The notes under the pieces were generated by a model, which made no database searches, had not been told where the DNA came from, and worked only from the letters and a program-made list of their open reading frames with translations. Both the position numbers and the translations under genes were made by a program. This document shows, piece after piece, positions 20,125-30,162 of a stretch of 35,763 nucleotides of DNA. How positions within the stretch are numbered: position 1 is the stretch's first letter; each line of letters starts with the position of its first letter. Location: positions 1 through 35,763 of the IMG/VR virus record IMGVR_UViG_3300020442_000313. One strand, given 5' to 3'. Source of the DNA: a virus.

Positions 20125-22866
20125 TTACCTTGCCCTTGCATTTTTGAAAGGTGATTTTGCATATGCCATGTAGATAAATGTGCCTCCAGACGTATTCGGC
20201 TGATAAGTCGCTACCCGAAGCTTAAATCCATTACTTAAAAAATCTAAATTATCGTCGGAAGCTTCAGCGGCGCTTGTGTCAGCATACAAATAATTGTCTA
20301 CTACATTAAACGTATTTCTTTGAGCATCATGTATCCACCAGTTGCCAACGTTGTCCGTTCGTTTTATCAAAACCCATGACGGCTTAAACCCTGTATAAAC
20401 AAACGTGCCATCAGCATTTCCATTGCCTGTATATTTTCCAAACTTGCTATACCCTGCTACTTCGCTGAAAGCATAAAGAACATAGTTATCACCAGCGTTA
20501 CAAGTATCAGCATTGTTAGTACCTACTGTGATTACACTTGAAGTTGGTGCAGTATCCCAAGGTGAAACCCCAGAAGCAGAAGCATTAGTAGAATTTAAGA
20601 TAAGATAATCAGAACCTCCATCAATCGCTGTTGTATAAACAACCCAATTTGCTGCATTACTTCTATTCTTAAAAATCCAAATTTTTGGTGCAACTCCTAA
20701 ACCATGTCCAATCGTTTGGCTTGAGCCTGTATCAGTACCACTATAAGTAGTAACTGAAAACCCTGCTGTTGTATTTGCTTTTACAGTTGATTGAATAGAT
20801 CCATCAAAATTACTTGAACCAAGAGTTGAGTTTGTATTTATCTGCCCTCCCATTCCAGCGTGTACAGAGCATTGATAATAGAGCGTAGGAGCAGAAGCAG
20901 CTACAACAATTTGTGTATAAGCACCGCTAGATCCAGGCGTACCAGCAGTAGTGACTCCTGTTGTATATTCTCCACCAGTTTTATCTGCTGCTGTGTAGAA
21001 CCTTAAGGGGTGTCCAGAATTAGAACTATCAGATTGATCGAATATATAAGTTCCACCTTCTGCAAGATCAAGAGTTACAGCAGACGTTCCAAATCCATCA
21101 AATCTATATTTATTACCAGAATCAGAAACAACTGTTACTGTATAAGTTTTGCCATCTGTATCGCCAGCGTTCCAGTTCCATGTAACATAATTATTTGATG
21201 CGTCATTTACATAATCATCACCACTGCTACCAGCCGACACTGAAAAACCATCTGAGGTAAATCCTGTAAAATATCCGTATTCTGCATCATTCCCAGATCC
21301 CTCTGCTAGATTTGTTGAAGTATCAAGGTGCTTATCAACTCCTAAACCTCTTACACTGTCATATAGCATGTGCCCTATTGAATATGCTTGGTTTCTTTCT
21401 TTTTTCCAAGTCCAATCAGGTTTAAATCCAACCCCAGTAAGAGTTCTTGTACTACTTCCATCACCTGTATAAAGCAAAGTATTAAAATGCTGGTTAGGTA
21501 GCTTTATTGTTGGGTCGGGTAAGTTTGCGGAACATAATGCTTTATATCCACTGGGAACTGAATATTTAAAATCTCCTTGCCCATTTCCATCTGTATTGCC
21601 ACCCGAAGAAGTTGCACCAGCAAATGTACTATCTTGACCAAAATTAACAGTAATATCTGAATTATTTGCGTGAAAACCAGGTAAATAAAGAAACCCATCA
21701 GCTAAAGTAACTGTATAACCCTGTGATGAATTATTTTTTAAAAAATCAATTTCTCTTGTATCAGCATTAAATTTAACACTAAGTATATCTCCAGCACTTA
21801 AGGTTGCTCCATATCCTGCTGCTGTAGAACTTTCATTTATAGTCGTATAAAACTGACCATTTGTTGAATATCCATAATGTCTTGTTAAGTCATTTAACGC
21901 AGATCCTCTTCTTGATTCGCCAATTCCTACTCCAAAAACACCTCCGCTAGAACTATTAAAATAAATTTCCCAGTACCATTTACCGCTTTGCATCCCGAAA
22001 GTTCCAGATGTATTAGTCGCACCAGAATTATCTTGCTTTAAATTACCTTCTGCTAAAGAACCTCCATTAAAATCAACAGCATTTAAAGTTGCAAAATTAT
22101 TTGTAGGACTGTCTTTCACAGCATCACTAACTGCGAAATTATTTGGCGTAAAGTTGTTGCCGTTACCAGAATAATCTTTGCCAAGTGTTGTTGCAGTAGT
22201 TCCAGAATTGTCTGAAAAGTTTAAATAAAATCCATTTGTACCATAACCACCGCCATACTTCTTAGGATTCCATTGACCTGTTAATGGGTCTGTTTTTCCA
22301 AAATATGATGGGTCATAAGCCTGTCCATCAACAAAATTAACTTCTGCCATGTAGCCGTCTAGATAATCATTATCCTGTGCACCCTCACGACCTAAAGCGT
22401 GTGCATAAGTATTATTAATTTGACCTTCATAATTCTGAGAGGGATAAGTAGAGGTTGAAAAACTTGTTATTTGTTCTCCATTTACATAAACTTTTAATCT
22501 ATTAGAAGATGTACTATCTGTAGTATTACTGACAATTACAAAATGATACCAAGCAGAAGGATCTCTAAAAACTTGATTTGTTTTTAAGCGAAAATTTATA
22601 TCATCATCTAAAAAATCTAATCCATCAGTTAGTCTTATAATTGTTCTTACACTTGCTGATTCTCTGACACTAAATAAATTCATATTTGTATCTGCGTTTG
22701 CCCTTTTAACCCATCCACTCCAAGTCCAAGTTCTTCTATCTCCAGCACTGCTAGGTGTTCTAGTTAAATAAGCACTATCAGCATCATTAAACCTTAAACT
22801 ACGTTCTACTTCATACGCTTTCTTTCCTGCTATAAAGAAAGGATTAGGACTGCCAAGACTGCTCAT
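20125..22866 (-). CDS. Large tail fibre/lectin-like protein with cupredoxin-like segment, 913 aa
   Basis: Residues about 25-215 form a LamG/concanavalin-like domain (RTWTWSGWVKRAN, WYHFVIVSN, LKVYVNGEQITSF). A SPRY-like part (about 285-400, GKWYWEIYF...GVGIGESRR) follows, with further WTWKKERN and WNWNAGDTDG repeats. Near 600-680 is a segment with H619, C666, H669 and M672 (YYQCSVHAGMGG), the ligand set of type 1 copper sites. A final repeat (KFGKYTGNGNADGTFVYTGF) ends the protein. It is probably the receptor-binding fibre. Copper binding is inference from ligand identity; the C-H-M spacing is tighter than plastocyanin. It overlaps the previous gene's stop. Confidence 0.8.
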   Translation of the reverse strand: MSSLGSPNPFFIAGKKAYEVERSLRFNDADSAYLTRTPSSAGDRRTWTWSGWVKRANADTNMNLFSVRESASVRTIIRLTDGLDFLDDDINFRLKTNQVFRDPSAWYHFVIVSNTTDSTSSNRLKVYVNGEQITSFSTSTYPSQNYEGQINNTYAHALGREGAQDNDYLDGYMAEVNFVDGQAYDPSYFGKTDPLTGQWNPKKYGGGYGTNGFYLNFSDNSGTTATTLGKDYSGNGNNFTPNNFAVSDAVKDSPTNNFATLNAVDFNGGSLAEGNLKQDNSGATNTSGTFGMQSGKWYWEIYFNSSSGGVFGVGIGESRRGSALNDLTRHYGYSTNGQFYTTINESSTAAGYGATLSAGDILSVKFNADTREIDFLKNNSSQGYTVTLADGFLYLPGFHANNSDITVNFGQDSTFAGATSSGGNTDGNGQGDFKYSVPSGYKALCSANLPDPTIKLPNQHFNTLLYTGDGSSTRTLTGVGFKPDWTWKKERNQAYSIGHMLYDSVRGLGVDKHLDTSTNLAEGSGNDAEYGYFTGFTSDGFSVSAGSSGDDYVNDASNNYVTWNWNAGDTDGKTYTVTVVSDSGNKYRFDGFGTSAVTLDLAEGGTYIFDQSDSSNSGHPLRFYTAADKTGGEYTTGVTTAGTPGSSGAYTQIVVAASAPTLYYQCSVHAGMGGQINTNSTLGSSNFDGSIQSTVKANTTAGFSVTTYSGTDTGSSQTIGHGLGVAPKIWIFKNRSNAANWVVYTTAIDGGSDYLILNSTNASASGVSPWDTAPTSSVITVGTNNADTCNAGDNYVLYAFSEVAGYSKFGKYTGNGNADGTFVYTGFKPSWVLIKRTDNVGNWWIHDAQRNTFNVVDNYLYADTSAAEASDDNLDFLSNGFKLRVATYQPNTSGGTFIYMAYAKSPFKNARAR

Positions 22867-23291
22867 TAGCTAAAGTTTCCAATAAACTGTGCAGCTATAT
22901 TTGTATTGGTTCGTGCTATCCAAGCAATAACATCTACTTGGTTTGCACCTGTTGATAATGTAGGTGCTGTACCATCACTGAAATCCCAATACGATCCAAA
23001 TGCTGCGGTTCTACTTCCTGTACCATCTTGAGTTATAAACAAAACACCACTCTGTCCAGCAGAGATATTAGAAGGGTTGGCAAAGGTAGTATTACCAGTG
23101 AGTGTTGTAGAAAAATTATTAGCAGTTCTGAAATCTAATGTGATTGTAGAAGCGTAGGAGACAGCAGATATTTCTCCGATAGTTCCTTTTGTAGTGACTC
23201 TTCCGTTACCAGAACCACCACCATTATCAAATACAAGCGTGTTTAAGGTGCTTGTTTCGTGTGCGACATTAGTGACTTTAAGTGTTGACAT
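22866..23291 (-). CDS. Tail fibre protein, 141 aa
   Basis: A beta-rich, Thr/Ser/Gly protein (MSTLKVTNVAHETSTLNTLVFDNG...) with repeated short strands such as TLTGNTTFANPSN and WIARTNTNIAAQF. This is typical of fibre or tail-spike segments. It overlaps both neighbours by one base each, so translation is coupled. No enzymatic motif. Confidence 0.7.
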   Translation of the reverse strand: MSTLKVTNVAHETSTLNTLVFDNGGGSGNGRVTTKGTIGEISAVSYASTITLDFRTANNFSTTLTGNTTFANPSNISAGQSGVLFITQDGTGSRTAAFGSYWDFSDGTAPTLSTGANQVDVIAWIARTNTNIAAQFIGNFS

Positions 23292-23482
23292 TAATCAGCC
23301 TCCTCTGCGGTGTTTCCCTCTGCTACCCAAGCAAGGTACTGTTGATAGTCGGTGTTTGCAGGGTCAAATGGAACTTCAAAAACCTCATTAATTAATACTG
23401 AGACAGAATCTTTTACAGTTGTACCATCAATATCAAGATGTTTAACAAGTTTTGCTGAAGTAATTGTTTCTTTAGTAATCAT
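23291..23482 (-). CDS. Small tail fibre-associated protein, 63 aa
   Basis: A mixed strand region (VKHLDIDGTTVKDSVSVLIN) is followed by the motif DYQQYLAWVAEGNTAEEAD. The motif is common in small proteins between phage fibre genes. A chaperone or fibre linker role is possible. It overlaps the next gene by ATGA-like coupling. Confidence 0.65.
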   Translation of the reverse strand: MITKETITSAKLVKHLDIDGTTVKDSVSVLINEVFEVPFDPANTDYQQYLAWVAEGNTAEEAD

Positions 23483-24636
23483 AATTCTGCGTCTAATTTT
23501 GCTCTACCTGCAAAAGCGTGAGTGTTTGAGCCTACAGTAATACTACAATGAGTTTCATTAATATAGCCACCATTGCTCCACGCACTTGGACTTGCTGTAC
23601 CTGTATTAGACCCTCTTGAACTTGATGACATAGTTGGTGTTGCTCTCATTTGTTGATAATAGGATATATTTGCTGCATAGACGTAAGCATAAGACGCAGA
23701 ACCAGTGTTTGAATAATAATCTATAAACTGGTAATACCTCTGACATAAAGCAAGCTCCTGACCGAATGACCTATGCTCAAAATCTGTTGCCACATCTGAA
23801 TCACTTGCTTCTAATTGTACACCTGTCAAATAAAATTCATTACTGGTGTTGTCCATAAAATTGGATTGTCCTGTAACAGCTGCGTTAACATCACCTGATG
23901 TCCAAGAAGTAACAGCACTTGCTATATCATCAGGTCCAGCAGCTAAATGCCACATTATTCTTAAACCTTCTCCATTTCCTGTAATGATATTGTTTGAAGT
24001 ATCGGCTGAAAATGCAACAGTAAATCTTTGCCAACTTGAAGTAACTGTAAAACTTCTATTTTGGTAATAAAATTGACTACTAGAATTTTTCTTGCTTAAC
24101 TGTACAGAATATTGATGATTATTATTTTGTGAAGCTGATTTAGCATAAAAAGATAAAACAAATTTTTTTGCAGATGAAGTTCCAGAAGCAAACCCAATAA
24201 GATTATCTGCTTCAATAAGTTGAGCTATTACTCCGTTATGACTTCCAGTTGGTGTTTGAGTACTATCAGGTGTAATTTTTAAAGATTTAGTAAATCCATC
24301 TGGTGCAGATGAATCCTGTGTTGTAGTTGTATCAAATGTAAATCCACTACCAGTTCTGTGATGAAATCTATCTAATGTATATTCTTCGCCTGTTGCTGTA
24401 TATGAGCTTGCCCTTTGATTAACAATCATCGAACCGTTTATAACTCTGTTTCTATTACCTAACTGACCTCCATTTATACCAGCTATATTTTGCAGACTGT
24501 TTGATGAATCTTTACTGACAACAGTTCCATCAACATCACTAGGTAATGTAAGAGTTTTATCCGATGCAGGGTTGCTGGTTGGAGCAGCTATGATAACTCC
24601 ATTTCCACCGCTATGTTTTAGCTTAATACTTGCCAT
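23479..24636 (-). CDS. Tail fibre protein with carbohydrate-binding-like domain, 385 aa
   Basis: The start MASIKLKHSGGNGVIIAAP is a common fibre N-terminus (also used by other phages). NRNRVINGSMIVNQRAS near 62-78 is followed by a jelly-roll-like region (about 90-285, FVLSFYAKSAS, WQRFTVAF, EFYLTGVQLE). It then ends with a region FEHRSFGQELALCQRYYQF near 290-308 shared with many phage fibre proteins. Likely a side or central fibre protein binding host surface sugars. Confidence 0.8.
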   Translation of the reverse strand: MASIKLKHSGGNGVIIAAPTSNPASDKTLTLPSDVDGTVVSKDSSNSLQNIAGINGGQLGNRNRVINGSMIVNQRASSYTATGEEYTLDRFHHRTGSGFTFDTTTTQDSSAPDGFTKSLKITPDSTQTPTGSHNGVIAQLIEADNLIGFASGTSSAKKFVLSFYAKSASQNNNHQYSVQLSKKNSSSQFYYQNRSFTVTSSWQRFTVAFSADTSNNIITGNGEGLRIMWHLAAGPDDIASAVTSWTSGDVNAAVTGQSNFMDNTSNEFYLTGVQLEASDSDVATDFEHRSFGQELALCQRYYQFIDYYSNTGSASYAYVYAANISYYQQMRATPTMSSSSRGSNTGTASPSAWSNGGYINETHCSITVGSNTHAFAGRAKLDAEL

Positions 24637-24638
24637 AA

Positions 24639-24965
24639 TTAACTAGGTTTTGGGTTAGCGTCTTTAACCGCTTTGATGTGGGTAGCCCACGTTCCAGTTG
24701 TATCTAGTTTACCCGCCTTCATGTCGGCATACAACATATCAAGTTGATCTCCAAAAGAAGCATAAATTGTAGAACCATCAGTTGTTCTATCAGTTTTGTA
24801 CTTAACAGCAGCAGCTTCAGCGTCTAGTGTGGTTCGTGCAGCATCTATCTTGCTTTGCTCTAAGGTAATAGATTTTCCATCTTTATCAAACGCACCTTTA
24901 GAGTCATCAATAAAAACAACTGTCCCTGCATATGCTTTATAAATAGCTTCGTGATCTAATGCCAT
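24639..24965 (-). CDS. Small tail fibre-associated protein, 108 aa
   Basis: The C-terminal pattern YASFGDQLDMLYADMKAGKLDTTGTWATHI...PKP is shared by many small phage fibre accessory proteins. The N-terminus is a polar helix region. It starts one base overlapping the previous stop. Function probable chaperone; not demonstrated. Confidence 0.65.
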   Translation of the reverse strand: MALDHEAIYKAYAGTVVFIDDSKGAFDKDGKSITLEQSKIDAARTTLDAEAAAVKYKTDRTTDGSTIYASFGDQLDMLYADMKAGKLDTTGTWATHIKAVKDANPKPS

Positions 24966-25534
24966 TATGCTGCTATCTCCATCACTGTAATACTTGAGGG
25001 TACACTTGCTCTATAATTAGCATCTGCCCATGTATAACTTCTGTTTACATATACGTCATAACCAGTGTAAGAACTTGCAAATTGTACTTTATAAGTAATA
25101 GCAGATGTTGTATTTGGAGAATCTAAGAAATGTCCATTAAAATCATTCATCTCTCTATCACTTGCACCACCATTTGAAGCAAATTGATAACTTGATGCCT
25201 GTATTCTATTACCATTTGCATCACCAACATATATTGCAGTTGAATCTCTTACTAGACGAGCAGTTGAAGAGAAGTTTAATGCAGGAGACGATAGTGCAAT
25301 TTTATACATTACCAAAATTTTATTTGAACTTGAAGATGGAGTAATAGAAACTGTCACCGCATCTTGAAAAGTCATACTTTGAGTACTTGCTGTATCGGTT
25401 TTAACTGTTTGTTTAACTTGAAGAATACTACCCTTTGCTTCTGTTGCTAAAGTATCACGATCTACGATTCCGTCAGGCAAACCTCCTACTGAGATTCCTG
25501 TAACTGTTCCTGATCCGTTGATTGCAATAGCCAT
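24965..25534 (-). CDS. Tail fibre protein, 189 aa
   Basis: MAIAINGSGTVTGISVGGLPDG is a fibre-type N-terminus (short strands, Gly-rich). The body is beta-rich (VTVSITPSSSSNKILVMYKI...) and low in charge, with no catalytic motif. It lies between fibre genes in the same operon. Confidence 0.7.
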   Translation of the reverse strand: MAIAINGSGTVTGISVGGLPDGIVDRDTLATEAKGSILQVKQTVKTDTASTQSMTFQDAVTVSITPSSSSNKILVMYKIALSSPALNFSSTARLVRDSTAIYVGDANGNRIQASSYQFASNGGASDREMNDFNGHFLDSPNTTSAITYKVQFASSYTGYDVYVNRSYTWADANYRASVPSSITVMEIAA

Positions 25535-25536
25535 AA

Positions 25537-26121
25537 CTATAAGATAACTAATTTTGCACCAGAAGGCACGGTAATCGTGACTCCGTTATTAATTGTAGGA
25601 CTTACGCTATGAGCGTGTTTATTAGCAGTAATACTATAAGAAGTTGTTGCAGTTTGGTCATTCTCAAAGAACACTTCATCAGTACCTCCTCCCGTAGCTC
25701 CAGCACCTCCACCAATAGCACCCCATTGTCCGTTGTTGTACCCTTCAAACTGGTTAAGAGTTGAGTTATGTCTAAGCATACCAACAGCAGGGCTGCCATC
25801 TCTCTGAGCCGTTGTACCAGATGGTATGGTCAAACTAGATGTATAGTTATGCGTTATCTTTCCTGTAAAAGTACCTCCAGCTTGAGGCATTAATCCTAAA
25901 TTAGTACTAGCTACTGTTCCTACAGTTACATATCCATTATTTGCTGCATTTCTTATCTTTAAAAGTCCATCAGATGTATCAACGTGCCATTGGAACGCAT
26001 AGTTGGTTGTTAACGCACCAGATTTACTGTTATTAGACGCAATAGCTTGTAAAACACTATTGATGTCACTACGGACTGCACTTCCCGTTCCGTTATCAAT
26101 TATAAAATCGTGTTCTGCCAT
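25537..26121 (-). CDS. Tail fibre protein, 194 aa
   Basis: It begins MAEHDFIIDNGTGSAVRSDIN, continues with a beta-rich, Thr-rich region and LGLMPQAGGTFTGKITH (a frequent fibre motif), then a Gly-rich linker (GAIGGGAGATGGGTDEVFF) and a beta C-terminus ending VPSGAKLVIL. It is the first fibre gene after the gpJ-like protein, so it may connect fibres to the tail tip. Confidence 0.75.
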   Translation of the reverse strand: MAEHDFIIDNGTGSAVRSDINSVLQAIASNNSKSGALTTNYAFQWHVDTSDGLLKIRNAANNGYVTVGTVASTNLGLMPQAGGTFTGKITHNYTSSLTIPSGTTAQRDGSPAVGMLRHNSTLNQFEGYNNGQWGAIGGGAGATGGGTDEVFFENDQTATTSYSITANKHAHSVSPTINNGVTITVPSGAKLVIL

Positions 26122-26146
26122 TTAAACAAGTAACATTGTGCCTATT

Positions 26147-29100
26147 CTACCCTCCTTTACCAAATCCGACAGCCTGATAAGTGAAATTTCTATCAATCGA
26201 AGCATTTGATGAGTTTTTAAAGTGAACAGTAAAACCCGTTCCAGATATACTGGACACTTCAAAGTAATCTCCTGATGCCATATTCTGAGCATTGATACCA
26301 ATAGAGGGTAGATTGGAATTTGCTCCTAATAACGCTGACGTTCCAGTGAAGAACGGATGAGTGAAAGTAATAGCCTTTGCACCCGCTCCGCTTGCTGTTA
26401 GATTACCTTGTTCTGTTCTTCTCTGTAAAGATGCTGTATAGCCTAACTGCGAAACTCTTATATCCTGTGCAGTATCATTACTTGTTAACTTAGCCCTAAA
26501 CTGAAATCCTCTACCCTTATAAGTACCATTTGCAAAGGTTTGAAAATCAGAGTAGGTAGGAGATCCAGAACTAGGATTATCTTGTGTAACCCTTACTAAC
26601 ATCTCAGCATTAACCTCTGTGGCTGTAGCCCCATCAAAGTCAGTAATATCATCAATCAAACCTCTCGAATCAAACAAATCTGATGGATAGAAACCTTCTG
26701 TCAGGAAGTGACGTTTAAGATCAAGACTGAACACACCACCTAAATCTAAAGTTGTACTACCTGCTGCTCCTCCAAAATCATAAGTACCAGAACTTGCAAT
26801 ACCACCAAAATCATCTAAAGAACCAATAGCATCAAAATCTGTAATCGTATCAAACAACCCAGAACCAGCTAAGTTGATAGTTCCTGTAGCAGAATCAAAA
26901 TCAATACTGGTTTTTGTTCCTTGAAACTTAGGGCTATCTAAATCTTCTCTTCTAGTTTGTGTAATCAAAGGAGCTTGGTTATCAGGAAGATCAATGATTA
27001 CACTTGTCTCACCTGGACTGAATCTATCTCCATCATCTCTAAACTTAAGAATGTACTCACCTTCAAGATATGGAACTTCCGCAGTTGTTGTATTACCAGC
27101 TAACGCTTCAATCAAATCAACAGAGTTAGTAAATGTACCACTTCCATCGGTTTTTGTGGAGTGTCTTACATAAACACGACCACCATGAATAACGTCAACG
27201 TCAGTAGATAAATTCCATCTAAGTCTTACTAATTTTTCACTAATAGGCTCTGCGGTTAATCCAGTAACATTTCCTGGTAATGCAGTTTTACCTTGTGCTG
27301 TAAAAGTTAAGTTGGCAGAGGTAGCACTTGTCTGTAATGCTGTGTTATAGCTAAATACTTGAAACTCGTACGTTCCAACATCACTATTAAATATTTCAAA
27401 GTCAGGAGAAGATACTGTTTGTGATACAAAGTTTCCATTATTAAATCTGTAATTGACCTGATACTGCGTAACACCGACAATAGGTTGCCAACTGAGAATT
27501 AACTTAGATACAGCTTGGTTATTAATAACAACAATTTTTTCTTCAGCCTGTAGTGCAGATGGAGGATCTTTTGGCAGGTTTAATATTGATACTGTTCTTG
27601 TTGGTAAACTTGCACCATCCTCGATAAAAGCATATTTAGCATTTACATAGGACAAAGCAGTAATCGCATAATTAATACCATCAGATTCCTCTACTGTTAT
27701 CACTCTAAATTTTTGAGCTTCAACTGTATCATTCTGTAAAAGCCAACCTGCATTTACATTTGGTGCTTGAGAAAAAGCACTATCAACTGTAATTACTGCA
27801 CCTGAGATAGATGAGACACCTTTAGTTTCCATCGTTCCATCAGGTAAAATAACAGATAAAGTTGGGTTATTTGTTGTTGCCAAATCAGTTGCAGCAGAAT
27901 CATCTACAGTTATTTCAGTCGTTGTTGCAGCACTTACTCTTCCTCCTCTTCTTACACCAGAACGTACAGGATCAGCTATTTCTATAACAGCACCAGGTCT
28001 TACAACAACTCCAGAATCTATTGAAGTTCCGAAAGTAACAATTTCACTTTCATTTTGTTCAGCAAATAAAATAGCTTTTGCTAATCTTCTAGCTTGACCT
28101 CTGGATGTACACGCAAATCCTTTTACCTGCTTAATAATTACTCCTAGCTTGGCTATCGAAGCAGTGTCTTCATAAACCTCATAATCTATTTCTCTACTAT
28201 CCATATTGAAGTAAGAAACAGAAATAACAGTATTTCTTGTTTTTAATCCACTTCCTGAGTAACTAAATCCTTCGGAAGTTACATTAGACAAATTAAATAA
28301 ATAACTTGCATCTTTTGGACTATCTTGTGCAAGTTGAATACTACCAGCAGACCATATCGGCATACATCTCATAACACCTGCCAGTTCATTTATAAGATCA
28401 AATGCTTCACTTGATGATTGAATATTTACGTTACAACTAAATCTAGCTTCTTGTCCTCCTAATCCATCTGATACCAAGGTATTTGCAAATTTACTGGCAG
28501 TTACAAAAGAGAATAAATCAAGAGAACTTTCTGTTATATGATTTCCAAATCCATAGCGTGTATCTAAAAGTAAATCCAACAAGACCATCGCAGGGCACGA
28601 GCACCATTGAGCAGCACCCATAACTCCATTAAAAATATATCCGTCTGGATAAATAATTCGACCAGTATTAGCATCAACAGTAGGAGTACCAGAACTATTT
28701 GCACCTGCTCCTGGAATCCTTACTTTTATTCCTCTAATACGATATTTTCTTGTAGGTATTGATTGAAACTGCATAGAGTCCAATCTGACAGAAGCATAAG
28801 CACTGTTAGGGTAAGTAGAAGCATCATCAATAATTTCACCAAAACTTGTCCATGCAAAAGCATCAATAAGACTTGAAGTTGTACTATCTGCTGTGACTCT
28901 TGTAACTCTTATATCAACAGGAAAAGCACCCGTAAGATTTATTCTGTAATCTCTTTGGTACGCATCAGCACTTCGACCTGTAATAGTGTCATCAATAACA
29001 TCAGTAAAACCACCAGAATTGTATTGAACTCCTATTTTTAATTGAACAGAAGAACCTAATAAATCTCCTTTATCTGTAGCTCTCTGTAATTGAGGAAATG

Positions 29101-29551
29101 TGATAGTTACATTGACGGCATCAACATTTGAATTTGTGATTTGTCTTGTAACAGGAGAAGATTGAGTAACTGTTATACCTACTGATGTAACAGAAGAACT
29201 GCTTTCAATACCTTCAACTTTTGTCTGACCTGACGTTCCAAAACGAGGATTGAATGTTACATCTTGAAAGTTAAAATCAGTTGTAACTGGATTAGTAGAA
29301 TCAGCAGATGATTTTAAAACAGGAGTGTCGTTAAGAAATACATCTTTTAGTGCAGCATTATTATATGCAGCAGTTCCCTGCGTTCTACCTTCTTTTGAAG
29401 CAGTAGCAAAACCTTCAATTTCTCCTTCAGAAATAAGATCAAGAAAAGTAGCAAACTGCCTACTATGTAAGGTATCAGGTGCTCTAGTTGGTTGAGGTGG
29501 GGTAGGAGGAGAAGGTGCTCCAGATCCTCTAATAACTTTAGGTTTGGTCAT
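26147..29551 (-). CDS. Tail tip/host specificity protein (gpJ-like), 1134 aa
   Basis: The size, operon position after gpI/K/L/M-like genes and the N-terminus rich in Pro (GAPSPPTPPQPTRAPDTLHSRQFATFLDLISEGEIEGF) match lambda gpJ-type central tail fibres. The middle (about 250-550) has the conserved tail-tip segments (RYGFGNHI..., GSIQLAQDSPKDASYLF). Fibronectin type III-like regions appear at about 655-830 (LSWQPIVGVTQYQVNYRF, VTGLTAEPISEKLVRLRW). The C-terminus is beta-rich with FDGATATEV and TYKGRGFQFRA segments and should contact the host receptor. Length is near the usual 1100-1200. Confidence 0.9.
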   Translation of the reverse strand: MTKPKVIRGSGAPSPPTPPQPTRAPDTLHSRQFATFLDLISEGEIEGFATASKEGRTQGTAAYNNAALKDVFLNDTPVLKSSADSTNPVTTDFNFQDVTFNPRFGTSGQTKVEGIESSSSVTSVGITVTQSSPVTRQITNSNVDAVNVTITFPQLQRATDKGDLLGSSVQLKIGVQYNSGGFTDVIDDTITGRSADAYQRDYRINLTGAFPVDIRVTRVTADSTTSSLIDAFAWTSFGEIIDDASTYPNSAYASVRLDSMQFQSIPTRKYRIRGIKVRIPGAGANSSGTPTVDANTGRIIYPDGYIFNGVMGAAQWCSCPAMVLLDLLLDTRYGFGNHITESSLDLFSFVTASKFANTLVSDGLGGQEARFSCNVNIQSSSEAFDLINELAGVMRCMPIWSAGSIQLAQDSPKDASYLFNLSNVTSEGFSYSGSGLKTRNTVISVSYFNMDSREIDYEVYEDTASIAKLGVIIKQVKGFACTSRGQARRLAKAILFAEQNESEIVTFGTSIDSGVVVRPGAVIEIADPVRSGVRRGGRVSAATTTEITVDDSAATDLATTNNPTLSVILPDGTMETKGVSSISGAVITVDSAFSQAPNVNAGWLLQNDTVEAQKFRVITVEESDGINYAITALSYVNAKYAFIEDGASLPTRTVSILNLPKDPPSALQAEEKIVVINNQAVSKLILSWQPIVGVTQYQVNYRFNNGNFVSQTVSSPDFEIFNSDVGTYEFQVFSYNTALQTSATSANLTFTAQGKTALPGNVTGLTAEPISEKLVRLRWNLSTDVDVIHGGRVYVRHSTKTDGSGTFTNSVDLIEALAGNTTTAEVPYLEGEYILKFRDDGDRFSPGETSVIIDLPDNQAPLITQTRREDLDSPKFQGTKTSIDFDSATGTINLAGSGLFDTITDFDAIGSLDDFGGIASSGTYDFGGAAGSTTLDLGGVFSLDLKRHFLTEGFYPSDLFDSRGLIDDITDFDGATATEVNAEMLVRVTQDNPSSGSPTYSDFQTFANGTYKGRGFQFRAKLTSNDTAQDIRVSQLGYTASLQRRTEQGNLTASGAGAKAITFTHPFFTGTSALLGANSNLPSIGINAQNMASGDYFEVSSISGTGFTVHFKNSSNASIDRNFTYQAVGFGKGG

Positions 29552-30162
29552 GCTTGTACCTGCTGAGTATCAACTGCACCACTTATAACAACTGATCCTG
29601 TTACTATTTCTCCATAAACTAAAGGCACAGGTGTACCTGCCCTTGATGTATTTTGCGTACCAGAAAAACTAAATGACAACTGTGGATCTTGCTCTGACTT
29701 AAATTCTTTTGGTTTAGGTAGGGGGAATAACATTTCACTAACACCCATTATCGTTAGTCCTACTCCAAGGTTCATTGCAAATTTTCCTGCAAAAGTAGCA
29801 GCTTTTCCTCCAAACGCTAAACCAGCTTCAGAAAACAGAGCAGTAAATCCACCACCTGCAATAATCGTTCCACCTATCAAAGCAGCACCTAATAAAATTT
29901 TCCCCATACCTCTACCAGCACCAGCTATTACAGGAACAATATGTATATTTTCCTGTCCTATTGGGTGGTGTATCTCTTCTTCGCTAACAGCATAATTACC
30001 AACCTTTACTTGGTAATATTTAGGATTCATATATTTTTCTACTTGCGGAAAGTTATTAATAAGAAAACTAACTGCTTTTGTAAGACTATCTACCTGTATT
30101 TCAAATTCTTTATGACCCACAAACTGAGCAAGTTCGCCATATAGCTTCAGTTTACGCAACAT
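29548..30162 (-). CDS. Tail assembly protein gpI-like, 204 aa
   Basis: The N-terminal half has a small ubiquitin-like fold pattern (LRKLKLYGELAQFVGHKEFEIQVD...). A Gly/Ala-rich hydrophobic C-terminal half follows (KILLGAALIGGTIIAGGGFTALF). Lambda gpI-type proteins have this shape and sit between gpK and gpJ, as here. The gene overlaps gpJ by 4 bases and gpK by 11. Confidence 0.8.
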   Translation of the reverse strand: MLRKLKLYGELAQFVGHKEFEIQVDSLTKAVSFLINNFPQVEKYMNPKYYQVKVGNYAVSEEEIHHPIGQENIHIVPVIAGAGRGMGKILLGAALIGGTIIAGGGFTALFSEAGLAFGGKAATFAGKFAMNLGVGLTIMGVSEMLFPLPKPKEFKSEQDPQLSFSFSGTQNTSRAGTPVPLVYGEIVTGSVVISGAVDTQQVQA

